Below are positions 9,310 through 20,917 of a DNA stretch of 64,000 bases, in pieces. Every line of letters begins with the position of its first letter. Within the stretch, counting starts at the first letter, position 1. Position numbers and translations under genes: made by a program. This DNA comes from Pseudactinotalea terrae (GTDB lineage Bacteria; Actinomycetota; Actinomycetes; Actinomycetales; Beutenbergiaceae), in NCBI RefSeq assembly GCF_009733845.1, contig NZ_WNXZ01000002.1, positions 647,828 through 711,827 of the forward strand. Reading direction: 5' to 3'. The notes beneath the pieces are model-generated. The model searched no databases, was not told the DNA's origin, and saw only the letters and a list, made by a program, of their open reading frames with translations.

Positions 9310-9429
9310 TGTTCCCCTTGCTCCCATCTCGTCACGCGGGCCCATCCTCGCACGCACCGCGGACCTCGCGGCGGGATGCTCCGGCGTTGCCCGTGCGCAG
9401 AAGTGGCGGCCGGGTGGGAACATGGGGCC

Positions 9430-10116
9430 ATGAGTCCACGCGTCTTGGTTGTCGATGACGACGCCGCGCTGTCGGAGATGATCGGCATCGTCCTGCAGTC
9501 GGAGAACCTGGAACCGGTGTTCAGCTACGACGGCACCAGCGCTCTGGAGGTGTTCCGGTCCAGCCAGCCGGACCTGGTGCTGCTCGACCTGATGCTGCCG
9601 GGCATCGACGGCATCGAGGTGTGCGGGCAGATCCGTGCCGAGTCGGGCGTCCCGATCATCATGCTGACCGCCAAGAGTGACACCACCGATGTGGTGAGCG
9701 GCCTCGAGGCGGGCGCGGACGACTACATCGCCAAGCCGTTCAAGCCCAAGGAGCTGGTCGCCAGGATCCGGGCGCGGCTCCGCCGGCACGAGGAGCCCGA
9801 GACGGAGCGGCTGCTCATCGGTGACCTCGTGGTCGACGTCGCCGGGCACCGCGTCACCCGGGGCGAGGAGGTCATCAACCTCACGCCGCTGGAGTTCGAC
9901 CTGATGGTCGCGCTGGCGCGCAAGCCGTGGCAGGTGTTCTCGCGCGAGGTGCTGCTCGAGCAGGTCTGGGGATACCGGCACCAGGCCGACACCCGGTTGG
10001 TGAACGTGCACGTGCAGCGGCTGCGGGCCAAGGTCGAGCAGGACCCGGAGAACCCCGAGGTCGTCGTGACCGTGCGCGGCGTCGGCTACCGGGCCGGAGC
10101 CCCGCCGACGAGATGA
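9430..10116 (+). CDS. mtrA: Response regulator MtrA (OmpR family)
   Basis: A 228-aa DNA-binding response regulator. The receiver domain has the acidic pocket DDD (9-11), phospho-acceptor D53 (LLDLMLPGID) and K102 (AKPFKP). A winged-helix domain follows, with the recognition-helix region DTRLVNVHVQRLRAKVE and C-terminal VRGVGYRAG. In actinobacteria MtrA controls cell-division and cell-wall hydrolase genes. The genes mtrB and lpqB follow without gaps, the classic order. The start is ATG 9430; upstream, GAACAT-GGGGCC-ATG could be a weak leaderless promoter. Confidence 0.95.
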   Translation: MSPRVLVVDDDAALSEMIGIVLQSENLEPVFSYDGTSALEVFRSSQPDLVLLDLMLPGIDGIEVCGQIRAESGVPIIMLTAKSDTTDVVSGLEAGADDYIAKPFKPKELVARIRARLRRHEEPETERLLIGDLVVDVAGHRVTRGEEVINLTPLEFDLMVALARKPWQVFSREVLLEQVWGYRHQADTRLVNVHVQRLRAKVEQDPENPEVVVTVRGVGYRAGAPPTR

Positions 10117-11814
10117 GTGGCGGTGGCTGACCGGCGCGTCCCGCCGCCCTGGCAGGACCGGTTGCGTCGCCGGGCTCTTCTCGCCTGGCGGCGGACCCGC
10201 GTCCGGTTACGGGTGCTGGCGCGCGCGTGGCAGCGCTCGCTGCGCGTGCGGGTCTCGGTGACCACCGTGGCGGTGGGGCTCGTCGCCCTGCTGACCCTGG
10301 GTGCGGCGCTGTCGGGGCAGGTGCGGGACTCCCTCTACGACGCCCGTGTCGACGAGGTGCTCACCGACGCCGCCGTGCGCGCCGAGCAGGCGCAGAGCGC
10401 GTTCGACAACTCGAACGCCGCACGCTCCCAGGACGTCGTGGTGCTGGGGTACGACGTCCTCAACTCGCTCGCGACCACCGCGGGCGCTGCGTCGGTGCTG
10501 CTGCTGCGCCCGCCGGGGCAGGGCACGCAGTTTCCTGAGCTGGCCTCGGACAACAACCAGCGCGCGCTGATCACCGCCGAGCTGCGCGAAGCGGTCCGTG
10601 GTGGGGACAGGCAGATGTGGCAGGCCGTCGCCATCAAGACCGGGGACGGCGAGGTTCCAGGCATCGCCGCCGGCACCATGGTCACGCTGCCGCTCGTCGG
10701 GGCGAGCGAGCTGTACTTCGTGTACAGCCTGAGTGAGGAGCAGGCCACCCTCGACCTGCTGCAACGGGTGCTGCTGGTCGGGGCGCTCGCACTGGTGCTG
10801 CTGCTGCTCGTGATGACCTGGTACCTGACCAAGCAGGTCCTCACCCCGGTGCAGCAGGCCGCCAACACGGCGGGCAGGCTCGCGGACGGCCTGCTCGACG
10901 AACGTATGACCGTGCGGGGCGTCGACGAGCTGGCGGTGCTCGCCCGATCGTTCAACGAGATGGCGCAGAGCATCCAGGACCAGATCGAGAGGCTCGCGCA
11001 CCTCTCGCAGATGCAGCAGCGGTTCGTCTCCGACGTCTCGCACGAGCTCCGCACGCCGCTGACGACGATCCGGATGGCGAGCGAGGTGCTCAACGCCTCA
11101 CGGGATGACTTCGGGCCGATCGAGGCGCGGTCCGCCGAGCTGCTCGCCACCCAGCTCGACCGCTTCGAGTCCTTGCTCGCGGACCTGCTCGAGATCTCCC
11201 GGTTCGACGCCGGTGCCGCCACTCTCGAGGTCGAGGAGACCAACATGGTGGTCGCCGTGGAGCGGGTCATCGACATCGTCGAGCCGCTCGCCGAGCAGCG
11301 CGGGTCGCCGGTCGCGCGCACGTTGCCGGAGGTCCCGGTGCGAGTCGACATGGACACCCGCCGGGTCGAGCGGGTGCTGCGCAACCTGCTGGTCAACGCC
11401 GTCGAGCACGGCGAGGGCAAGCCGATCGAGGTGACGATGGCTGCGAACGCGCGCGCCGTGTCCGTGGTGGTGCGCGATCACGGCATCGGCATGACGCCGG
11501 CCGCGGCCGCGCGGGTGTTCGACCGGTTCTGGCGCGCCGACCCCGCCCGGACCCGGACGCTCGGCGGGACCGGGCTGGGCCTGGCGATCTCGCTCGAGGA
11601 CGCGCATCTGCACGGCGGCACCCTTGAGGCGTGGGGCTCGCCCGGCGAGGGTGCGGCCTTCCGGCTCACGCTGCCGCTGCGTGCCGGTCTCGAGGTGCGC
11701 GAGCACCCGCTGCCGCTCGTGCCGCCGCGCGAGCAGTCCGACCCGGTGGAGGAGCGTGACCCGGCAGGCCCGCACGCGCTGCCCGACGACTTCATGGTGG
11801 AGGTCAGCGAATGA
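10117..11814 (+). CDS. mtrB: Sensor histidine kinase MtrB
   Basis: A 565-aa membrane sensor kinase that phosphorylates MtrA. Two membrane helices (about residues 47-68 and 222-245) flank an extracytoplasmic sensor. A HAMP domain follows, then the dimerisation H-box SHELRTPLT with H309, then an HATPase domain with the N box (NLLVNAVEHG) and the GGTGLGL motif. It starts with GTG directly after the mtrA stop (TGA-GTG, no gap); a second GTG at 10123 is possible. The stop overlaps the start of lpqB (ATGA), so the three proteins are translationally coupled. Confidence 0.95.
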   Translation: MAVADRRVPPPWQDRLRRRALLAWRRTRVRLRVLARAWQRSLRVRVSVTTVAVGLVALLTLGAALSGQVRDSLYDARVDEVLTDAAVRAEQAQSAFDNSNAARSQDVVVLGYDVLNSLATTAGAASVLLLRPPGQGTQFPELASDNNQRALITAELREAVRGGDRQMWQAVAIKTGDGEVPGIAAGTMVTLPLVGASELYFVYSLSEEQATLDLLQRVLLVGALALVLLLLVMTWYLTKQVLTPVQQAANTAGRLADGLLDERMTVRGVDELAVLARSFNEMAQSIQDQIERLAHLSQMQQRFVSDVSHELRTPLTTIRMASEVLNASRDDFGPIEARSAELLATQLDRFESLLADLLEISRFDAGAATLEVEETNMVVAVERVIDIVEPLAEQRGSPVARTLPEVPVRVDMDTRRVERVLRNLLVNAVEHGEGKPIEVTMAANARAVSVVVRDHGIGMTPAAAARVFDRFWRADPARTRTLGGTGLGLAISLEDAHLHGGTLEAWGSPGEGAAFRLTLPLRAGLEVREHPLPLVPPREQSDPVEERDPAGPHALPDDFMVEVSE

Positions 11815-13520
11815 GACGCCGACTGCTTGCCCTGGCGGCGATCGTCATGGTTGCGCTCAGCGGGTGCCTCTCGCTGCCCACCGAGAGCGGGATCCAGCAG
11901 GGGCACGACGGTCCGCCGGTGGACGGCGGCCTCGAGCTGGTGGCTCCCGGCCCCGCCGAGGACGCGGAACCGGACGACATCGTCGAGGGCTTCCTGCTCG
12001 CGGCCAGCTTCGGGCTGGGCGACGACTTCGGCCGAGCCCACGAGTTCATGACGACGGCGGGTGCGGCGCAGTGGAACGCCCTCGGTGGTGTCACCGTGTA
12101 CTCCGACGCCGAGCCGCTCGAGGTGGTGCTCGACGACCAGGTCCCCGGCGCCGTCGGCAGGACCGTGACCGTCACGGCAGCCGTGGTCGCGACGGTGGCG
12201 CCGGACGGCACGTACACCGAGGCTCTTCCCGGCACCGTGCAGGAGCTCCAGTTCCAGGTGATCCAGATCGCCGGTGACCAGTGGCGCATCAGCCAGCTCG
12301 AGCAGGGCGTGCTGATGAGCGAGGTGACGTTCGGGACCCAGTACCGCGAGGTGCCGATCTACTTCCTCAGCGGCAACGAGGAACCTCGCCTCGTGCCGGA
12401 CCTGCGCTGGCTGCCGCGTTCGCAGACCGTGCTCGGCTCGGTCAGGTCGCTCCTCGGCGGCCCTGCGGACTGGCTCAGCTCACCCGCTGTCGTCACGGCG
12501 TTCCCCGGCGGCACCCAGCTCGCGATCGAGGGCATCGAGATCGCGGACCGGGTCGCGACCGTGGCGCTCAGCCCCGAGTTCCTGTCCGCGGGCGCGGTCG
12601 ACCGCGCGTACGCCCAGCGACAGCTGGCGGAGACGCTCCGGCAGCTCGGTCAGGTGAACCGGGTGCAGATCAGCGTCGAGGGGAACATCCTCGAGATCGA
12701 GGAGTCGCTCGCGCCGATCACGATCACGCCGGTGCCCGCACGCGGGCCGGTCCTGCTCATCCCCGAGGGCCTCGGGCTGCTCAGCGGCAACAGCATCAGC
12801 GACCTCAGCGGTGACCACGGCGTGCCTGCGGGCCTGGGACCGCTCGCGCTACCGTACGAGTCCGGCCCGATCGTCGGACTGGTCGAGTCGACCTCGATCG
12901 TCGCCCTCAACGAGGGCGGAGCCGAGCCGACGGCGCTCTTCGCGCCCGGTGGCCGGCTGCTCGCACCCTCCTACGACGTGCACGGCTGGGTGTGGACCGG
13001 CCCGACCGGCGCCGGGACGAACCCGGGCGAGCTCACGGTGATCGACCCGCAGAGCGGAGCGATCGAGACGGTGGCCGCCGCCGACCTCGTCGGCGTCGAC
13101 GTCGTGGCGCTCAGGGTGAGCAGGGAAGGCGCACGGCTCGCCTACGCGGTGCAGAGCAGCACCTCGGTCGTGGTCTACGTCTCGGCGATCGAGCGCGATG
13201 GTGACGGGCGGCCGGTGGCCATCTCGCAGGGGCAGCCGATCGGGGCGTCGTTGACGAGCCTGCGCGATCTGGTGTGGGTGGACGACGTGGAGCTGGGCGT
13301 GCTCGGCGTCGACGGCGACAGCGACCTCACGGTGCTGCTGGTCGGCGTCGGCGGCCGGACGGCCCCGTTGCCCTCTGTCCAGGGGGCGGTGTCGATCGCG
13401 GCCGGTGACGGCCGGCGTGAGCTGTTCCTCGTGACCGATGCCGGTGACCTCTACGGTCGCAGCGGCAACGGCTGGCGCAAGATCGACGGCCCGGCGGCCT
13501 CACCGACGTTCGCCGGTTGA
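11811..13520 (+). CDS. lpqB: Lipoprotein LpqB (MtrAB-associated)
   Basis: A 569-aa secreted lipoprotein. The signal peptide ends in the lipobox LSGC, with the lipidated cysteine at C19. A GerMN domain follows (around residues 200-310), then a beta-propeller-like C-terminal half. LpqB binds the MtrB extracytoplasmic domain and modulates MtrAB signalling in mycobacteria. It overlaps mtrB by 4 bp, the conserved arrangement. Length and order match the family. Confidence 0.95.
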   Translation: MRRRLLALAAIVMVALSGCLSLPTESGIQQGHDGPPVDGGLELVAPGPAEDAEPDDIVEGFLLAASFGLGDDFGRAHEFMTTAGAAQWNALGGVTVYSDAEPLEVVLDDQVPGAVGRTVTVTAAVVATVAPDGTYTEALPGTVQELQFQVIQIAGDQWRISQLEQGVLMSEVTFGTQYREVPIYFLSGNEEPRLVPDLRWLPRSQTVLGSVRSLLGGPADWLSSPAVVTAFPGGTQLAIEGIEIADRVATVALSPEFLSAGAVDRAYAQRQLAETLRQLGQVNRVQISVEGNILEIEESLAPITITPVPARGPVLLIPEGLGLLSGNSISDLSGDHGVPAGLGPLALPYESGPIVGLVESTSIVALNEGGAEPTALFAPGGRLLAPSYDVHGWVWTGPTGAGTNPGELTVIDPQSGAIETVAAADLVGVDVVALRVSREGARLAYAVQSSTSVVVYVSAIERDGDGRPVAISQGQPIGASLTSLRDLVWVDDVELGVLGVDGDSDLTVLLVGVGGRTAPLPSVQGAVSIAAGDGRRELFLVTDAGDLYGRSGNGWRKIDGPAASPTFAG

Positions 13521-13595
13521 TCCACAGGCGCACGCCGATGCGGCGTCGTCCACAGCACCCTGTGCCGGCGCCAGCCCGCGCCGGCACTGATCGCG

Positions 13596-14363
13596 ATGCT
13601 GGGCCAGGTGATGCATCGGTCCGCGCGCCTTCCCTCCGTCCTTCGCGCCGTCGGTCGGCTCGTGCTGCCGCAGCAGTGCGCCGGCTGCGGGCGCCCTGAT
13701 CATGCGCTCTGCCGCCGCTGCGCCGCACTGCTCGGCGAGCCGCGACGCTGCGAGGAGCTCACGCTGCACCTCGGCACCCAGGACCTGTTGCCCGCGCAGC
13801 CGCAGCGCGCCCCGCTGCCCACCTGGGCGCTCGGCGTCTATGCCGGACCGGTGCGGCACGCGGTGCTCGCCTGGAAGTCCGGCGGCCGACCTGACCTCGC
13901 GCGGCCGCTCACGGAGGCGATGGAGCGTGCGGCCTCGGTGATGACCGAGATCGAGCGCCCGACGGCGACCGGTCCCGTTCTCGTGGTGCCGGCACCCTCG
14001 GGTGCCGCTCGCCGCCGCGCGGGTCGGTTCGTGGTCGGTGAGCTCGCCGATGCGTTCGGCAAGGGGGTCGCGCGAGTCACGGGGGCGCCCGTCGCCGTCG
14101 TCGACCCGCTGCGCCGCCGCAGCGGCGGCGACCACCTCCTGGGCGCCGCCGCGCGGAGCCGGGACCGCGCGGGTGCGGTGCGGTGCCGGGGGCGGTTGCC
14201 ACGCGGGGCGGTGTGCATGGTCATCGACGACGTGGTCACCACCGGAGCCACGCTCGCGGCCTGCGCGGAGGCGCTGCGGGTGGCCGGCGGTTCGGTGGTC
14301 GGAGCCGTGGTGCTCGCGGTCACCGCGCCACCGGGTGCCGGGTCATCGAATTGTCAGCCCTGA
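13596..14363 (+). CDS. ComF-family phosphoribosyltransferase-like protein
   Basis: A 255-aa protein with an N-terminal zinc-finger motif (C28, C31, C39, C42) and a type I phosphoribosyltransferase fold. The PRPP loop VIDDVVTTGAT lies near residues 209-219. ComF proteins are needed for late DNA uptake in competent bacteria. In actinobacteria the gene regularly sits between lpqB and hpf, as here, and its role outside competence is unclear. ATG 13596 is used; an internal ATG at 13611 is a plausible alternative. No clear ribosome binding site decides between them. Confidence 0.88.
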   Translation: MLGQVMHRSARLPSVLRAVGRLVLPQQCAGCGRPDHALCRRCAALLGEPRRCEELTLHLGTQDLLPAQPQRAPLPTWALGVYAGPVRHAVLAWKSGGRPDLARPLTEAMERAASVMTEIERPTATGPVLVVPAPSGAARRRAGRFVVGELADAFGKGVARVTGAPVAVVDPLRRRSGGDHLLGAAARSRDRAGAVRCRGRLPRGAVCMVIDDVVTTGATLAACAEALRVAGGSVVGAVVLAVTAPPGAGSSNCQP

Positions 14364-14398
14364 GCAAAGAAACCCAGCGAACTCCCAGGTGCGTGGAC

Positions 14399-14404
14399 TA
14401 GCGT
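14399..14404 (+). promoter_or_regulatory. Leaderless -10 (TAGCGT) upstream of hpf
   Basis: TAGCGT followed by exactly 6 nt (CAAGAC) and then ATG 14411. This matches the leaderless spacing found throughout the window. It would drive a transcript whose first codon is the 29-codon leader ORF, with hpf about 150 nt into the message. Confidence 0.5.
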
Positions 14405-14410
14405 CAAGAC

Positions 14411-14500
14411 ATGGTCCCCACAGCACCCCGAGCCGGACAGGCGGGGGAGTGGGGGGTGATGCCACCACCACGAGAGCCGCGCGGGTGGGCCGTGCGGTGA
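14411..14500 (+). CDS. Candidate leaderless 29-codon leader ORF of hpf
   Basis: ATG 14411 to TGA 14498-14500 encodes a 29-aa peptide beginning MVPTAPRAGQAGEWGV. It is not recognisably related to any family. Its reality rests on position: it begins 6 nt after a good -10, and the hpf start lies 61 nt downstream of its stop. The peptide is proline- and arginine-rich, including a PPP run, so ribosome pausing is conceivable. It may be a regulatory leader or a chance frame. Confidence 0.35.
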   Translation: MVPTAPRAGQAGEWGVMPPPREPRGWAVR

Positions 14501-14561
14501 ACGACCTGCTGGGAGTCGGAACCGACCCCGGCACGAGGCATCACGGAGGATCTGGATCACC

Positions 14562-15215
14562 ATGGAGATCGTGGTCGTCAGCCGACACACCGAGGTACCG
14601 GAGCGCTTTCGCAGGCATGTGGAAGCCAAGCTCGCCAAGGTAGGGCAGCTGCAGCCCTACGCCCAGCGCGTCGACGTGGAGGTCACGCACGAGGCGAACC
14701 CACGCATGGCGGAGGTCGCCGAGCGCGTGGAGCTCACGCTTCGCGCCAAGGGACCGATCGTGCGCGCGGAGGCCAGTGCCTCCGACAGGTACGCCGCGCT
14801 CGACATGGCTACGGCCAAGCTGCTGGAACGGCTCCGCAGGCACCAGGACCGGCGCAAGTCTCGGCACCACGGGCGCGGCGAGCACGGCGAGCACGTCCCG
14901 CCACCGATGCCGGAGGACATGATGTCCACCGAGGTGGAGGACGAGGCGCCGAGCGGCCCGCTCGAGCCGGGCGTCGCCGTCGAGCGGCAGCTCGGCGACT
15001 CGCCGGTGGTGATCAGGCAGAAGGTTCACGACACCACGCCGATGACGGTCGATGACGCGGTGGCCGAGATGGAGCTCGTGGGGCACCCGTTCTTCCTCTT
15101 CGTCGAGGCGGAGTCCCACCAGCCCGCGGTCGTGTACCGCCGCAAGGGGTGGACCTACGGCGTCATCCGGCTCAACGCGACGACCCACCCGGCCATGGCG
15201 GTCGAGTCCGCCTGA
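14562..15215 (+). CDS. hpf: Ribosome hibernation promoting factor, long form
   Basis: A 217-aa long-form HPF. The N-terminal domain (about residues 1-105, MEIVVVSRHTEVPERFRRHV onward) binds the 30S decoding region. After a basic H/R-rich linker, the C-terminal dimerisation domain (about 155-217, VIRQKVHDTTPMTVDDAVAEM) drives formation of 100S ribosome dimers in stationary phase. GGAGGA (14545-14550) precedes ATG 14562. It stands alone between comF and a YcaQ-like gene, with a leader of about 150 nt from its likely promoter. Confidence 0.93.
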   Translation: MEIVVVSRHTEVPERFRRHVEAKLAKVGQLQPYAQRVDVEVTHEANPRMAEVAERVELTLRAKGPIVRAEASASDRYAALDMATAKLLERLRRHQDRRKSRHHGRGEHGEHVPPPMPEDMMSTEVEDEAPSGPLEPGVAVERQLGDSPVVIRQKVHDTTPMTVDDAVAEMELVGHPFFLFVEAESHQPAVVYRRKGWTYGVIRLNATTHPAMAVESA

Positions 15216-15330
15216 GCGTCGACGAAGGCTCGTCCCCGTCGTCGAGCTCGCCGGGTGCTCCGGACGAGCTCGACGACAGGCCGAGGCGCTCGGCGGCACG
15301 GATGTCGGTGGTCGGGGCCATAGTGGGGCG

Positions 15331-16587
15331 GTGGTGACGAGCAGAAATTCGACGATGCGCACGCTCAGCCTCGCCCAGGCGCGCCGGGTGGCGATCCATG
15401 CGCAGGGGCTCGCGCGCACCGGGAGACAGGCACGCCCCAGCGGCCCGGTCACGATGGCGCACCTGCAACGCACGATCGATCGGGTGGGGCTGTTCCAGAT
15501 CGACTCGGTCAACGTGATCGCACGCGCCCATCTGCTGCCCGCGTTCGCGCGGCTCGGTCCGTACGACCCGCAGCTGATGGACCGCGCCTCGCGCGGCACC
15601 CCGGCCAGGCCGCGGCGCCTGGTGGAGTCGTGGGCGCACGTGGCGGCCTACGTGCCGCCCGAGACGTTCCAGCTGCTGCGCTTCCGGATGCGCCGCGCCG
15701 GCGAACGCGGCTTCCCCGCTCGCGTTCGCCAGAAGCACCCGGAGGTCTACGCCCACGTGCTCGACGTCGTCGCCGAGCAAGGCCCGATCACGGCCTCCCA
15801 GATGCACGAGCTGCTGGGGCACGAGCGCGGCCCGAAGGACCACTGGGGCTGGAACTGGTCGGTGGCCAAGCAGGTGCTGGAGGCCTGCTTCTTCACCGGT
15901 GACCTGTCCGTGGCGCACCGCACGTCGCAGTTCGAGCGCGCCTACGACCTCACGTCCCGGGTGCTGCCTCCCGCGCTCGCGGACGCCCCAGAGCTCGACG
16001 AGCGGGAGGCGCAGACCAGGCTGGTGGAGCTCGCGGCGCGGGCGCACGGGATCGGGACGGTGCGCTGCTTCGCCGACTACTTCCGGATGAGCACAGCCGA
16101 GACAGCGGCAGCGGTGGCGCGGCTCGTCGAGAGCGGGGTGCTGGAACCTGTCGAGGTGACCGGCTGGAAGCGTCCGCTGTTCCTGCACGCCGAGGCTGCG
16201 CTCCCGCGCCGCACGCAGGCGCGCGCGCTGCTGGCACCGTTCGACCCGCTGGTGTTCGAGCGCCGCCGGCTGCTCGAGCTGTTCGGGATCCACTACCGCA
16301 TCGGCATCTACACGCCCGCGGAGCAGCGCACCGACGGCTACTACGTGCTGCCGTTCCTGCTCGGCGAGGAGTTCGCGGGCCGCACCGATCTCAAGGCGGA
16401 CCGGTCCCGCGGAACCCTCGTGGTGCGTACCGCGTTCATGGAGGAGGAAGGCCCCGCTGCGTCGACGATCGCCTCGGAGATGGCCCAGGAGCTGGGTGAG
16501 TGCGCCCGGTGGCTGGGTCTGTCGAGGATCGAGATCGCCGACGGCGCTCGTGGTTCTCTCGTGGGTGCGCTCGCTCGCGCTCTGTGA
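15331..16587 (+). CDS. YcaQ/AlkX-like winged-helix DNA glycosylase
   Basis: A 418-aa protein of the HTH_42 (winged helix, YcaQ/AlkZ) family. The catalytic region [14 protein letters not shown] carries Q56-I57-D58. That is the Q-hydrophobic-D motif associated with E. coli YcaQ (AlkX), which unhooks DNA interstrand crosslinks and excises alkylated bases. The C-terminal barrel block [20 protein letters not shown] is typical of the family. GTG 15331 is chosen because CATAGT (15319-15324) lies exactly 6 nt upstream; ATG 15355 is the alternative. It has its own promoter and reads towards secA. Confidence 0.85.
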   Translation: MVTSRNSTMRTLSLAQARRVAIHAQGLARTGRQARPSGPVTMAHLQRTIDRVGLFQIDSVNVIARAHLLPAFARLGPYDPQLMDRASRGTPARPRRLVESWAHVAAYVPPETFQLLRFRMRRAGERGFPARVRQKHPEVYAHVLDVVAEQGPITASQMHELLGHERGPKDHWGWNWSVAKQVLEACFFTGDLSVAHRTSQFERAYDLTSRVLPPALADAPELDEREAQTRLVELAARAHGIGTVRCFADYFRMSTAETAAAVARLVESGVLEPVEVTGWKRPLFLHAEAALPRRTQARALLAPFDPLVFERRRLLELFGIHYRIGIYTPAEQRTDGYYVLPFLLGEEFAGRTDLKADRSRGTLVVRTAFMEEEGPAASTIASEMAQELGECARWLGLSRIEIADGARGSLVGALARAL

Positions 16588-16618
16588 GGCAGCGCAGCGC
16601 ACGGGGTGGGCCCGCACG

Positions 16619-16624
16619 TACGAT
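16619..16624 (+). promoter_or_regulatory. Candidate -10 (TACGAT) of secA
   Basis: TACGAT lies 45 bp before the secA start. No start codon lies 6-8 nt after it, so this would be a leadered transcript served by the AGGAG Shine-Dalgarno at 16660-16664. No convincing -35 was seen. Confidence 0.4.
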
Positions 16625-16669
16625 GGTCGGCAGTCAGTCGCATCTCGCCCAGCAGCACCAGGAGACTCA

Positions 16670-19552
<2,883 letters not shown>

Positions 19553-19560
19553 TCGACGAG

Positions 19561-19583
19561 CGGCTGAGGTCGGCGGTCAGCCG
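19561..19583. terminator. Short inverted repeat between secA and the Rv3235-like gene
   Basis: CGGCTGA and TCAGCCG form a 7-bp stem around a 9-nt loop in the gap between two convergent genes; the right arm includes the leftward gene's stop codon. There is no U-tract, so it is a weak terminator candidate. Confidence 0.35.
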
Positions 19584-20080
19584 ATCTCGAGCGCGGTCGC
19601 GCGCCAACGACCGCGGTGCACCTCGATGCGGATGGCAGCGGCCCGGACTCGGCGACCGTCGTGGAGCACCACCGACGCCTCGTGGTGGGTGTCATCGATC
19701 GCGCAGGTGTGCACGCGGAGCAGCCGGACGCGGTGTGCCGTGGTCGGCAGCGCGGCCCCGGCGGCCGCACGGTGGCTGAGCATCTCGTACAGCTCGGCGG
19801 TGAGCCATCGGGCCAGCTGCGCCGGTGGCCGGGTGCCGAGCAGGACCTCGACGCAGGTCCGCACCAGCGTGCCGCACCAGGATCCCGGCTCGGGCAGGTC
19901 CTGGACGAGCGGACGCGGCCACACCAGCGGCGGTGCATCGGGCACGCGGTCGTCTCGGTCCGGCCCGGGCGCCCGGAACGCGATCCGGTCCCAGGGACGT
20001 AGCTCGTGCAGGTGCGCCGGCCGCAGCTCGGGCGAGGCGGGGACGGCGTCGGTGATCGATTCGGCGGCGAGCAGACTCAC
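19577..20080 (-). CDS. Rv3235-like protein
   Basis: A 167-aa soluble protein. Its C-terminal half (RWLTAELYEMLSHRA onward, ending RGRWRATALEIG) resembles the actinobacterial Rv3235 family that commonly lies just downstream of secA. The family's function is unknown. GTG 20080 is chosen because AGGAGGAAGC directly precedes it; longer in-frame extensions lack a ribosome binding site. It overlaps the upstream LysM gene by GTGA, so the two are co-translated. Confidence 0.8.
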   Translation of the reverse strand: MSLLAAESITDAVPASPELRPAHLHELRPWDRIAFRAPGPDRDDRVPDAPPLVWPRPLVQDLPEPGSWCGTLVRTCVEVLLGTRPPAQLARWLTAELYEMLSHRAAAGAALPTTAHRVRLLRVHTCAIDDTHHEASVVLHDGRRVRAAAIRIEVHRGRWRATALEIG

Positions 20081-20793
20081 GCTTCCTCCTGACGGTAGGG
20101 GTCCGGTGCGGTGAGCACCTGACCGGGGTGGATGAGATCGGGGTCGTCCCCGACGACGTCGAGGTTCTGCTCGTACCAGCGCGGCCACGAGAGCGCGATG
20201 TCGGCGTCCGTGGCGCCCTCGGGCAGGTGCTGCTCGGCGATGCGCCACAGCGAGTCGCCAGTGGTCACGGTGTGGCTCGTCGTCGTGGTTGAGGACGACG
20301 CCGGCTCTGCCGGTCCCGGGGGCACAGGTTGCTCGTCGGGGGACCCGCTGGGCGCCTCGGCAGCACCCTCCGTGTCGTCGTCGGCGCCCCAGCCCAGATC
20401 GTCGGCGAGCGTGACGGCGGGGCCGAGGTCAGCCGGAGCGGGCTCGGGTGCGGCGACGGCTGGCGAGAGCGCAGCGGCGGCGACCACGGCCGCGCTGCTG
20501 CCCGTGAGCAGCAGGCGGCGAGCCAGCGGGGCACCAAGCACGCTGAGCCGACGCTCGCCGTGGCTCCAGGCGTGCCCGGCGGCGCGCGCAGCGAGGCAGC
20601 CCAGTGCGACGACCGCTGTCGCGAGGTACCAGGCCAGGAGCAGCGCGCCGATCGCCAGCACGCCCAGTGCCACGGCTGCGTCGGGGGTGCGAATCGCTGA
20701 GCCAGCAGCTCGCTGCAGCGAGTCGAGCAGCAGTGTCAGGCCGATGGCGCTGGCGAGCGCGAGTGCCGCTGCGCCGGCGAACCTGCGTCGCAT
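20077..20793 (-). CDS. LysM-domain membrane protein
   Basis: A 238-aa protein. Three hydrophobic segments occupy residues ~5-25, 40-65 and 93-115. A low-complexity P/E/S/T linker follows, then one LysM domain at about residues 173-231 (HTVTTGDSLWRIAEQHL to IHPGQVLTAP). LysM binds peptidoglycan N-acetylglucosamine, so the C-terminus is likely outside the membrane in the wall. ATG 20793 is preceded by AAGGAG. It forms an operon with the Rv3235-like gene. Two phased direct repeats lie just upstream. Confidence 0.87.
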   Translation of the reverse strand: MRRRFAGAAALALASAIGLTLLLDSLQRAAGSAIRTPDAAVALGVLAIGALLLAWYLATAVVALGCLAARAAGHAWSHGERRLSVLGAPLARRLLLTGSSAAVVAAAALSPAVAAPEPAPADLGPAVTLADDLGWGADDDTEGAAEAPSGSPDEQPVPPGPAEPASSSTTTTSHTVTTGDSLWRIAEQHLPEGATDADIALSWPRWYEQNLDVVGDDPDLIHPGQVLTAPDPYRQEEA

Positions 20794-20817
20794 CTGGGCT
20801 CCTTCATCATGTAGAGC

Positions 20818-20837
20818 GTGTCAGTTCATGTCAGTTC
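20818..20837. repeat. Two 10-bp direct repeats in the LysM upstream region
   Basis: GTGTCAGTTC and ATGTCAGTTC are adjacent and differ at one base, so the shared 9-mer TGTCAGTTC recurs at one helical turn. A weaker third unit (CTATCACTCA) follows. They lie 25-44 bp from the LysM start codon. Head-to-tail repeats of this spacing are how BldC-type regulators bind, and a BldC-like gene lies 0.6 kb away; the link is inference. Confidence 0.45.
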
Positions 20838-20905
20838 CTATCACTCATGCTCGTTCGTGTCTAGATCTTGGGTGCCTGCGCGTGGCTGCCACATGTCGCG
20901 TGCCC

Positions 20906-20911
20906 TACCGT
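20906..20911 (+). promoter_or_regulatory. Leaderless -10 (TACCGT)
   Basis: TACCGT, then GAGCGC, then GTG 20918. This spacing fixes the start of the downstream 168-aa protein and matches the window's leaderless pattern. Confidence 0.6.
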
Positions 20912-20917
20912 GAGCGC

